Below are positions 18,140 to 26,300 of a DNA stretch of 64,000 bases, one piece after another. The stretch lies in the NCBI RefSeq assembly GCF_015461845.1, contig NZ_JACOPW010000004.1, forward strand, positions 248,001-312,000. The letters are read 5' to 3'. The position numbers and the translations under genes are program-made. Below the pieces are notes generated by a model. That model was not told the origin of the DNA. It saw only the letters and a list, made by a program, of their open reading frames with translations, and made no database searches. This DNA comes from Pseudomonas mucoides (GTDB lineage: Bacteria; Pseudomonadota; Gammaproteobacteria; Pseudomonadales; Pseudomonadaceae). Position 1 is the stretch's first letter. The number at the start of each line of letters is the position of its first letter.

Positions 18140-18535
18140 ATGTCCCCCACTCGCTTGTTTGTCCCCCTCGCCCTTTCCTTGCTGGCCGCCTGCGCCACGC
18201 AGCCGAAACAGAACGTGACCGTGGAAAAACAAAGCCAATGCCCGGTGAAACTCAACAACGGGCAAAACTTGATCCTGACCCTGCCGAGCAACCCGAGTAC
18301 GGGTTACCGCTGGGCGATCCAGGATTCGGCCGGTGGTGTGCTGCATGCGCTCAGCCCCGAGGTGTACAGCAACCCCGAGGACGCTGGCATCGTCGGCAGC
18401 GCCGGTATTTCGACCTGGCGCTTTCAGGCGTTTGCCGCCGGCACCGGGCGTTTGCGCCTGACCTCGCAGCAGCCTTGGGCGCCGGAAGTGTTGCCGGTGG
18501 ACACCTTCGATTGCGCGATTTCGGTTATTAACTGA
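18140..18535 (+). CDS. Lipoprotein with chagasin-type (I42) protease inhibitor fold
   Basis: 131 residues from the ATG at 18140. The signal peptide ends in a lipobox (SLLAACATQ), so the mature protein is lipid-anchored. The diagnostic inhibitor loops are present: LPSNPSTGYRW (the NPTTGY-type loop), IVGSAGISTWRFQAFAAGTG (the GxGG-like loop region), and RLTSQQPWAPEV (the RPW loop). I42 proteins inhibit papain-like cysteine proteases. In bacteria the target is usually unknown. The in-frame upstream start at 18083 would place residues before the signal peptide and is rejected. Confidence 0.83.
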   Translation: MSPTRLFVPLALSLLAACATQPKQNVTVEKQSQCPVKLNNGQNLILTLPSNPSTGYRWAIQDSAGGVLHALSPEVYSNPEDAGIVGSAGISTWRFQAFAAGTGRLRLTSQQPWAPEVLPVDTFDCAISVIN

Positions 18536-18537
18536 TC

Positions 18538-19188
18538 GTGGGCTGGCTGATTCTGGCGCTGATGGGCGCGGTGACCTTCCTGTATGGCGTAAGCGTGCAC
18601 GCGACGTTGCTTTGTCTGCTGGTCAAACCGTTGCCAGTACTGGCCCTGCTCGGTTGGCTGCATGACGCGCCGCCCAGCGACTATCGACGCTGGATCAGCC
18701 TTGGCCTGATTTTCTCGCTGCTGGGCGATGTGTTGCTGGCCTGGCCGGGGGATCTGTTTGTGTTTGGTCTCGGGGCGTTTCTGGTTGCACACCTGGCTTA
18801 TCTCAAAGCCTATTTGAGCGATTGCCGGCGGTTGGCGGCGTTGCCCTTGGTGATTGCCCTGGGCGTCGGCGCAGTATTGTTGGGGATTTTGATTTCCCAC
18901 GGTCTCGGCCCATTGCTGGTTCCGGTGATTGTTTATGGCCTGGCCATCAGCGCAATGCTCTGGCGGGCACTGGCTCGCTTGGGCACGGAGGTGCCAAAAC
19001 GCTCGGCACTGCTGGCGGCGGCAGGTGCGCTGGCGTTTGTGTTCTCCGACAGCGTTATTGGTATCAGCCGCTTTGTGGCGCCGTTCGATGCGGCGCCTTA
19101 CGTGATCATCGTCAGTTACTGGCTGGGGCAGTGGGGGATCACGGCGTCGGCGTTCGGCCCCCAGTATCAAGCACGCCACACGCTGTAG
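18538..19188 (+). CDS. Lysoplasmalogenase (YhhN family)
   Basis: 216 residues from a GTG two bases after the previous stop. Seven or eight hydrophobic segments are visible. Family motifs include LLVKPLPVLALLGWL, LGLIFSLLGDVLLAWP, FLVAHLAYLKAYL and ALAFVFSDSVIGISRFV, with the conserved Asp residues in LLGDVLL and FSDS that form the predicted active site. The TMEM86/YhhN family cleaves the vinyl-ether bond of lysoplasmalogens. The bacterial substrate is less clear, since pseudomonads are not known for plasmalogens. The stop codon lies inside a REP arm that starts at 19184. Confidence 0.86.
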   Translation: MGWLILALMGAVTFLYGVSVHATLLCLLVKPLPVLALLGWLHDAPPSDYRRWISLGLIFSLLGDVLLAWPGDLFVFGLGAFLVAHLAYLKAYLSDCRRLAALPLVIALGVGAVLLGILISHGLGPLLVPVIVYGLAISAMLWRALARLGTEVPKRSALLAAAGALAFVFSDSVIGISRFVAPFDAAPYVIIVSYWLGQWGITASAFGPQYQARHTL

Positions 19189-19313
19189 CAGCTGCCGAAG
19201 GCTGAGTTCGAGGGCAAAGCCCTCGCCTCCCAAACAACATCAATCGTACTTAAGTGACGCAAAACAAGGCACGACTGCTTCGCAGCCGAACGCAGCCTTC
19301 GGCAGCTGCTACA
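19184..19313. repeat. REPIN of the GTAGCAGCTGCCGAAGGCTG class
   Basis: Two perfect 21-bp inverted arms (TGTAGCAGCTGCCGAAGGCTG at 19184-19204, in two halves TGTAGCAGCT and GCCGAAGGCTG; inverted at 19293-19313) enclose 88 bp. The class differs from the other REPs in the window. The left arm overlaps the stop codon of the lysoplasmalogenase gene. Confidence 0.78.
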
Positions 19314-19415
19314 GGATTGCGTACGCCTTCGGCACGGTTTATCAGACAACCCGCGCATCCCCCCGTCAATTTGGCTAAAATGCCGGCCTTTTCCACCAAC
19401 GCCGCTGGAACCGCC

Positions 19416-20159
19416 GTGAGCAAAGAACCCGATCGCCTTTTCGCCCAGCCTTTGGCCCAGGTGCCTGACTTCGCCTTTAACGAGGACGTGGTGCGGGTGT
19501 TCCCGGACATGATCAAGCGTTCGGTGCCGGGCTATCCGACCATCGTGGAAAACCTCGGCGTGCTCGCCGCGCAATTCGCCCAGCCCAACAGCGTGCTCTA
19601 CGACCTCGGTTCGTCCCTGGGCGCTGTGACTCAAGCCTTGCGCCGACACGTGCGCACCGACGGTTGCCGGGTGATCGCTGTGGATAACTCGACGGCAATG
19701 GTCGAACGCTGCCGCGAATACCTCAACGGTCAGGACTCGATGTTCCAGGAGTTGCTGCCCGTTGAAGTAATCGAGGGCGACATCCTCGCCCTCGACTTCC
19801 AGCCCGCCTCGGTGGTGGCGTTGAACTTCACCCTGCAATTCATCGCCCCGGACCAGCGCACGGCATTGCTGTCGCGCATCCGCCAATCGCTGTTGCCGGG
19901 TGGCGCGCTGATCCTGTCAGAGAAGCTGCGTTTCAATGACCCCGAAGAACACGCGCTGCTCACCGACCTGCACGTCGCCTTCAAACGCGCCAACGGCTAC
20001 AGCGAACTGGAAATCGCCCAGAAACGCAGCGCCATCGAAAACGTCATGAAGCCCGACAGCCTCGAAGAACACCGCGAGCGCCTGCTGGCCGCCGGGTTCT
20101 CGAAAGTCGTGCCGTGGTTCCAGTGTCTTAACTTTGCCTCGTTGATTGCCTTGCCATGA
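19416..20159 (+). CDS. cmoA: Carboxy-SAM synthase
   Basis: 247 residues from the GTG at 19416 (VSKEPDRLFAQP), the same length as E. coli CmoA; a longer frame to 19254 runs through the REPIN and is rejected. The Rossmann methyltransferase motif VLYDLGSSLGAVTQALRRH is clear, followed by VIAVDNSTAMVERCR and VVALNFTLQFIAP. CmoA converts SAM and prephenate to carboxy-SAM, used by CmoB to modify uridine 34 of tRNAs. It overlaps cmoB by four bases (ATGA). Confidence 0.95.
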   Translation: MSKEPDRLFAQPLAQVPDFAFNEDVVRVFPDMIKRSVPGYPTIVENLGVLAAQFAQPNSVLYDLGSSLGAVTQALRRHVRTDGCRVIAVDNSTAMVERCREYLNGQDSMFQELLPVEVIEGDILALDFQPASVVALNFTLQFIAPDQRTALLSRIRQSLLPGGALILSEKLRFNDPEEHALLTDLHVAFKRANGYSELEIAQKRSAIENVMKPDSLEEHRERLLAAGFSKVVPWFQCLNFASLIALP

Positions 20160-21112
20160 TTGATCTGTCCCCCCTCGCCCGCCGTCTGGCCGGTACACCA
20201 CTGGCCGCCTGGGCCAACACCCTGCAAGCGCAACTCGACAAGAAAATGGATAAGGGTCATGGCGACCTGGAACGTTGGCAGAGTGCACTGGATGCATTGC
20301 CGAAGCTTCAGCCGAGCGAAGTCGACTTGCTCAACGGCCTGATGCTGGACACCGAGTGCGACGACGAAACCCGTGCGCAAATGCGTACCGCGCTGATGGG
20401 TTTATCGCCATGGCGCAAAGGACCGTTTGATCTGTTCGGCGTGCACGTCGACACCGAATGGCGTTCAGACTGGAAATGGTCGCGTGTTGCACCGCATCTG
20501 GATCTGAAGGGCAAACGCATTCTTGATGTGGGTTGCGGCAACGGTTACTACATGTGGCGCATGCTCGGCGCCGGTGCCGACAGCGTGATCGGCGTTGACC
20601 CGAACTGGCTGTTCTTCTGCCAGTTCCAGGCCGTGCAGCGCTACCTGTCAGAACCGAATGCCTGGCACCTGCCATTCCCGTTCGAAGACTTGCCGCCGGA
20701 GCTGGAAGGCTTCGATACGGTGTTTTCCATGGGCGTGTTCTATCACCGCCGTTCGCCGATCGAGCATTTGCTGGCGCTGAAGGATTGCCTGGTCAAAGGC
20801 GGTGAACTGGTGCTGGAGACGCTGGTGATCGAAGGCGATCAGCAGCAGGTGCTGGTGCCGGAAGACCGTTATGCGCAGATGCGCAACGTGTGGTTCCTGC
20901 CGTCGGTGCCGGCGCTGGAATTGTGGTTGCGCCGTGCCGGGTTTACCGATGTGCGTTGCGTGGACGTGAGCGTGACCACGGTCGAGGAACAGCGCGGGAC
21001 GGAGTGGATGAAGTATCAGTCGCTGAGCGACTTCCTGGAACCGGACGATCACAGCAAAACGATTGAAGGGCTTCCGGCGCCGATGCGTGCGGTCATCGTG
21101 GCCCGCAAGTAA
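20156..21112 (+). CDS. cmoB: tRNA 5-carboxymethoxyuridine synthase (carboxymethyltransferase)
   Basis: 318 residues. The N-terminal helical region includes LNGLMLDTECDDETRAQMRTA. The SAM-type fold has motif I GKRILDVGCGNGYYMWRMLGA and downstream VIGVDPNWLFFCQFQAVQRY. Then comes the CmoB-specific FDTVFSMGVFYHRRSPIEHL. CmoB transfers the carboxymethyl group from carboxy-SAM to 5-hydroxyuridine-34, completing the cmo5U modification that widens wobble decoding. It is translationally coupled to cmoA. Confidence 0.95.
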   Translation: MIDLSPLARRLAGTPLAAWANTLQAQLDKKMDKGHGDLERWQSALDALPKLQPSEVDLLNGLMLDTECDDETRAQMRTALMGLSPWRKGPFDLFGVHVDTEWRSDWKWSRVAPHLDLKGKRILDVGCGNGYYMWRMLGAGADSVIGVDPNWLFFCQFQAVQRYLSEPNAWHLPFPFEDLPPELEGFDTVFSMGVFYHRRSPIEHLLALKDCLVKGGELVLETLVIEGDQQQVLVPEDRYAQMRNVWFLPSVPALELWLRRAGFTDVRCVDVSVTTVEEQRGTEWMKYQSLSDFLEPDDHSKTIEGLPAPMRAVIVARK

Positions 21113-21136
21113 ACCGAAGCTTTCAGCAACACCGAA

Positions 21137-21239
21137 GATCAAATGTGGGAGCTGGCTTGCCTGCGATAGCGGAGTGTCAGACAGCAAAGATGTCGACTGT
21201 CAGCCCCTCATCGCGGGCAAGCCAGCTCCCACATTGATC
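21137..21239. repeat. REPIN
   Basis: GATCAAATGTGGGAGCTGGC and its inverted partner ending CCCACATTGATC enclose about 50 bp between cmoB and the convergent tadA. Confidence 0.78.
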
Positions 21240-21268
21240 GGGTTCTCAAGTTCACTCCTCGGTGCGAC

Positions 21269-21766
21269 TCAATCTGCTGGCTTGGCTCTTCGGGCCTTGA
21301 AAAACTCGCTGAGCACCGCCCCGCACTCCTGCGCCAACACCCCGCCTTCAAACAACACCCGGTGGTTCAAAAACCCTTGGGTGAAGAACTGCCCCTGACT
21401 CTGCACAATCCCGGCCTTGGGCTCCAGCGCGCCATACACCACCCGCGCAATCCGCGAATGCACGATCAGGCCGGCGCACATGCTGCACGGTTCCAGCGTC
21501 ACGTACAGCGTGCTGCCCGGCAGGCGATAGTTGCTCGCGGCCAAGGCTGCGGCGCGGATCGCGACCATTTCAGCGTGGGCACTCGGGTCGTTGCCGCTGA
21601 TCGGGCAATTGAAGCCGCGACCGATGATCTCGCCGTCCTGCACCAACACAGCGCCCACGGGCACTTCACCCAACGCTGCGCCTTGTGCAGCCAAGGCCAG
21701 GGCTTCGCGCATGAAGTCGCGATCACGGCTGCGGTCGATGATCGCGGCGGGACGTATCTGACGCAT
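21269..21766 (-). CDS. tadA: tRNA-specific adenosine deaminase
   Basis: 165 residues from the ATG at 21766, which overlaps the stop of the oxidase gene by one base (TGATG); an internal Met (MREALALAA) is a possible shorter start. The zinc deaminase signature is complete: HAE in PSAHAEMVAIRAAAL and PCSMC in VTLEPCSMCAGLIVHSR. The C-terminal helix region FFKARRAK is typical. TadA converts adenosine-34 to inosine in tRNA-Arg(ACG) and is essential in E. coli. Coupling with the upstream oxidase means its expression may depend on that gene's promoter. Confidence 0.93.
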   Translation of the reverse strand: MRQIRPAAIIDRSRDRDFMREALALAAQGAALGEVPVGAVLVQDGEIIGRGFNCPISGNDPSAHAEMVAIRAAALAASNYRLPGSTLYVTLEPCSMCAGLIVHSRIARVVYGALEPKAGIVQSQGQFFTQGFLNHRVLFEGGVLAQECGAVLSEFFKARRAKPAD

Positions 21767-23142
21767 CAGGCCACCTCGATAGCGGCCATCAGGCCGGTTT
21801 CCATGTGATCGATCACATGGCAATGGAACATCCAGATGCCCGGGTTATCCGCTACCAGCGCCACTTGCGCACGCTCGTTCTTGCCCAACAGATACGTGTC
21901 GGTGAAGTACGGAATGACCTTGTGCCGGTTCGAGGCAATGACTTTGAAGCTCATGCCGTGCAAGTGAATCGGGTGCTGATACTGAGTCATGTTCTTCAAT
22001 TCGAAAATGTAGCTCTTGCCCTTCTCAAGCTTGGCAATCGGGCGGTCGGCGCAGGTCTTGTCCGTGATGTCCCAGGCCTTGCCGTTAATCTGCCACAGGC
22101 TCGGCGGTTTACCGTTGCCGACGTTGACCGACACCGAGCCCACCCACTCGAAATTGAAGTTGAGTTTCTCGGCGTTGGCCAGGTCCGGCTCGGCGATCGG
22201 GTTCGCAGGCAGTGCCGGCGGCCATGGTGTCGGCGCGTCGGTATTCGCCACTGAGCGCAAGGTGCCCAGGCGAACCGGGCCGTTGCGCAGGGACAATTCC
22301 TCACCGGCCGGCGGTGCCTTGATCGCCAGGCAAATACGCATGCCGGGGCCAAGCCAGTATTCCTTGCCCAGCGGACGCGGCTCGATGGGATTGCCATCCA
22401 GTGCGTAGATCTGCGCTTCGACACCGGGGATGTTGAGGCGATACGTCAGCGTGTTATCGAGGTTGAGTATGCGCACGCGGGTGATCTGCCCGGCGGGCAA
22501 GTCGATCACCGCCTGCGAGACGCCATTGATGGTCGACAAACGTCCCGCCGTACCGCCGCGCGCGGCTTCACGAGGAATGCTGAACGCAACGAAAGCACCC
22601 TCTTCATCGACGTGCCAGCTCTTGAGGCTCAGGGTTTTCTCGTACTTGAAACCGGTCGGCTCACGCTCTTCGATGATCAGCGGACCTACCAGCCCGCGAC
22701 CGAGCTCTTCGCTGCTGTTCACGTGCGGGTGATACCAGTAGCTACCGGCGTCGGGCACGCGGAATTTGTAATCGAAGTACTCACCCGGCAGCACCGGCAA
22801 TTGCGAGACGTACGGCACGCCATCCATCTCCAGCGGCAAGCGGATGCCGTGCCAGTGAATGGTGGTCGCGACCGGCAGGTGGTTGATGAAACGCACTCGC
22901 AGCCAGTCGCCCTGGCGAACCCGCAACTCGGTGCCCGGCGCCGAGGGGCCGAACGCCCAGGCTTCGGTCTTGTGCCCGGCCACCAGTTCGACGTCCAGCG
23001 GCGCTGCGATCAGCTCGTAGTCGTGACCTGCGTCAGCGTCAGCCATCTTGCCCAGCCAGTACCGCGACGCGCCCCCCGCTCCGACACCAACGACAACAAG
23101 ACCGGCCAGGCCACCGAGGATTTGGCGACGGGTAAACGACAT
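21766..23142 (-). CDS. cumA: Multicopper oxidase (CumA-like)
   Basis: 458 residues with a twin-arginine signal (SFTRRQILGGLAGLVVVGVG), so it is exported folded. All copper-ligand motifs are present: HWHG at residues 96-99, HPH at 138-140, HPIHLHG, and HCHVIDHMETGLM near the C-terminus (type 1, 2 and 3 copper). Three cupredoxin domains are expected. The sequence resembles CumA, first linked to Mn(II) oxidation in P. putida GB-1, though other oxidases also do that; the natural substrate here is not certain. It is the first gene of a two-gene unit with tadA. Confidence 0.85.
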   Translation of the reverse strand: MSFTRRQILGGLAGLVVVGVGAGGASRYWLGKMADADAGHDYELIAAPLDVELVAGHKTEAWAFGPSAPGTELRVRQGDWLRVRFINHLPVATTIHWHGIRLPLEMDGVPYVSQLPVLPGEYFDYKFRVPDAGSYWYHPHVNSSEELGRGLVGPLIIEEREPTGFKYEKTLSLKSWHVDEEGAFVAFSIPREAARGGTAGRLSTINGVSQAVIDLPAGQITRVRILNLDNTLTYRLNIPGVEAQIYALDGNPIEPRPLGKEYWLGPGMRICLAIKAPPAGEELSLRNGPVRLGTLRSVANTDAPTPWPPALPANPIAEPDLANAEKLNFNFEWVGSVSVNVGNGKPPSLWQINGKAWDITDKTCADRPIAKLEKGKSYIFELKNMTQYQHPIHLHGMSFKVIASNRHKVIPYFTDTYLLGKNERAQVALVADNPGIWMFHCHVIDHMETGLMAAIEVA

Positions 23143-23246
23143 GAACTTAACTACCTCACGTATCAGCGACAGGCACGAGGGCCTGCAAAAGGCGAATACG
23201 ATACACCTGCGGTTGAGAAACAGTAAGGGTGGGGCGGCGGATGGCC

Positions 23247-23267
23247 GCAGCAGATGCGATCTGCTGC
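23247..23267. repeat. Perfect hairpin in the cumA / toxin intergenic region
   Basis: GCAGCAGAT and ATCTGCTGC pair around a 3-nt loop in the divergent promoter region. It could be an isolated REP-like arm or an operator. No T-tract follows. Confidence 0.4.
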
Positions 23268-23370
23268 GAGACCTTACACGGTCACGAACGGCATGTGGGC
23301 ATAACTATGTAGTGCACTTGCCTTGAGCTAACGGGTCATCCTCACAGCCCATTTCTCAAGGAGCGAGAGC

Positions 23371-26300
23371 ATGCCTGTTGATCAGAATACCGAAGCGTTA
23401 CCCAATGCTGCCGACAAGGAGCGGCTGAAAACGATTGCCCCCGTCGTTGTGACGGCCTGCCCGGGCTTGAAGGATGAAGCCCACGCAGTCGCCAGCGAAA
23501 TCCTGAACAAACACGGCATCACCGGCATGGACCCGGATGAGGTCTGGTGGCATCGGTTCGACAACGTCTCGGCCAGCAGCAACACGGCCTTTCTGAGTTG
23601 GGAGCACGCCCCCAAACCCTGTGAATCATTGACCCTGACGCAACTGGTCATCCAGGGATACCGCGTGACCGATCAAGACGACGCCCTCGAACTGAACAGT
23701 AACGGCGGGTTTTACACTGAGGATGCAAACGCCAGCATTTTCAATGAAACCAATGAAGTGCGGATGTACCCCAGCAAGGTCCTCACGGACCTGTGGGAGA
23801 TGAACCTCAGTGAACGTTATCTGAATAAACTGAACGCGTTCTGGGCGACTCATCTCGATGACTTCCGGACCCTGGCCAAATCCAACTACCTCAGCAAAGC
23901 CGTCGAGGCGCGTCAAAACGGCCAACTGCAAGAGGAGGATTTCCAGACCGTCGTCAGGGCCGTCGTCGGTGGTGCAACCTGGCCGATCACCCTGGCGACC
24001 CTGCAGTCCCAAACCGCTTCGCCTGCAGATCTACGTATCTGCGCGCTGGATGTCGCAGGTCATGTCGCCACCGATATTCTGCGCATTGTTGACCGCAATG
24101 GTCGACAGATCACTTACGTTCCCGGTGCCGCACAGGCTTTCCACGTGCAGCCGACAGCGACGGACATGCACTGGTGGATCTTGCTGCAAATGAATGAAGA
24201 GCAACCGCGCACGGAGTTCATGACCCATTTCCCGCTGTCGGTACGCAAGGAAGTCCACGACAACATCACCCCGCTGATGAACCAGTTGGTCGGCACCTGG
24301 GGAAAATACGACCACCATTTGATCAATCAGAAAAACATCACCATCAGCGGCGATCCCTTCACCTGGCAGAGCCGGGCGGTCCAGAGCACGATGCTGGAAG
24401 AGGCCGATCTGACGCTGGTGACTCACGGACAAATGCGTAAACAACTTTGGCTGGGTTACCTGGCTGCCGGGCTGCATGTGTTTGGCCCCTTGGCGGTGAT
24501 GGGTTGGCCAATCGCGTTGCCGGTGATCGGGGCCAGTATCGCCGCGATGGGCTTGAACATCGACAAGGCGGTCAATGGCAAAACGGCGGCGCAACGCAAG
24601 GCTGGCGTCATCGGCGCGGTGCTCGATGGCATCAATGCCCTGTTCAATATCCCGATGCTCAAGGAAGCCAGCGTTCTGGAAGAAGTCGGGGCTTCAGTGG
24701 ATGCCGCCGAAGCCGCCGAAATGGCTTCGCTGAGGGAGTCGGACAGTGCCGCTGAATCTACCGTAACGGAAGATCCGCGTGAGCTCGACAGCGTAGAGTC
24801 GAGTCGCCCTCAACCCGAAGGGTCACCTTTATCGCCGAGCGAACCGGTTGTAGTGCCTGAACAATGGCAATGCCATGAGTCACTGGAAAGCGAAATGCTG
24901 TCTGCCCAGAGCGGTAAATTTCAGGGGATCTATTCGCTCCATTCCACCCCATCGACCGCAATCAAGATGAACGACGCAGCCTATTACGTGCGCTTCGAAG
25001 GCGACGCCAACGGAGCCGGCAAATGGGCAATTATTGATCCAGAAAACCCCGACGCTTTCTCGGGCACGTTCCCCGTTCGCCTGAACGCTGACGGTCAGTG
25101 GGAGCTGATACCCCGCACAGGACTGAAAGGCGGAATGCAATCGCCGCCCACCAGCCAGTTGGGTGAGCCCTCTCTCCCCCAAGACGGGGCATGGGCGCAG
25201 GAACCCGGTACTTATGTAAAAAAACTGCGAACGCCCCGCATGAGGGAATGGGCCCTGGGCGGTCCGGATGAGTTTATTACGGTTATTGAGGAAGAAGGAC
25301 AGGAAGTACGGACCAGTCGATTTGCCTGGCATCAGCGCATTGCTCGTAACCGGCTGATACACGATGCCGAAGCCTATTACGAAGCTCATCCACCGTTGCC
25401 CCCCGTACAAACGTCTTCCCCTCCTCCGTTCAAAACGGCGGCCGAGCTGTTTCAAACAGTATCCGAACAAAAGTCCGGGTTGGTCTTGGGCCAGACACCG
25501 GGCAGCCTCGCCGGTAGAAAATTGCTGATCGAAAATATGCCGACACTGGCGAAACTTGGGTTCAAGAGGCTCTATCTGCAAGAGCTGCTGACCAACGCCA
25601 ATCAAATGGATCTGGACACTTTCGCTCGCACCGGGGAAATGCCCGCAGAGCTCGAAGACTACCTGCAAAAACTCGATCTCAAGACGGGTCACGACCCGGA
25701 GGGCAAGTTGACTTCCCTGGAACTCGTGAAGGCCGCCAACGCGCAGCATATCCGCGTTCAAGCCGTCGACTGCGCGATTACTTACAACATCAACGGTCAT
25801 GTCAGCCTCGAGCCGCAACAACAAATGGCACGAAGTTTTTTTGCCAGCGAAGTCATTCAACTCAATGAGCAGGCGCACGGATCAGCCAATTGGGTGGCGT
25901 TGGTCAATCGGGAAAACATGAGTTCCTTCAGGCGTTATCAAGGCATCAGTGAACAGGTGGGCGCTGTGAGTGTGCGCATCGATGAGGTGAGCCCCGGACT
26001 GGCGGAGCCCATTACAGCCGACTCCGGCGCAGCGGTGGTGTATGAGGACTCTGCGGACACGCCTGTCTATGATCTTCAGGAAGCCCCCTTTGAGGGCTCG
26101 AACACCGTAACGTCATCCATCAAAGGCGATTGGCGGTTGCAAGTGGAAAACCCATGGACCTATAGATCCTCGACGAACCTCAAAGCCCTGTTGCCGGAGC
26201 CAGGCATGTACACCTTTCAGCGTTCGGACAGTGCCGTGCTTTTGGTCTATCGCAATGGCAACAAGCAGATAGAAGAAACCATTATCAAAACGATGCCCGG

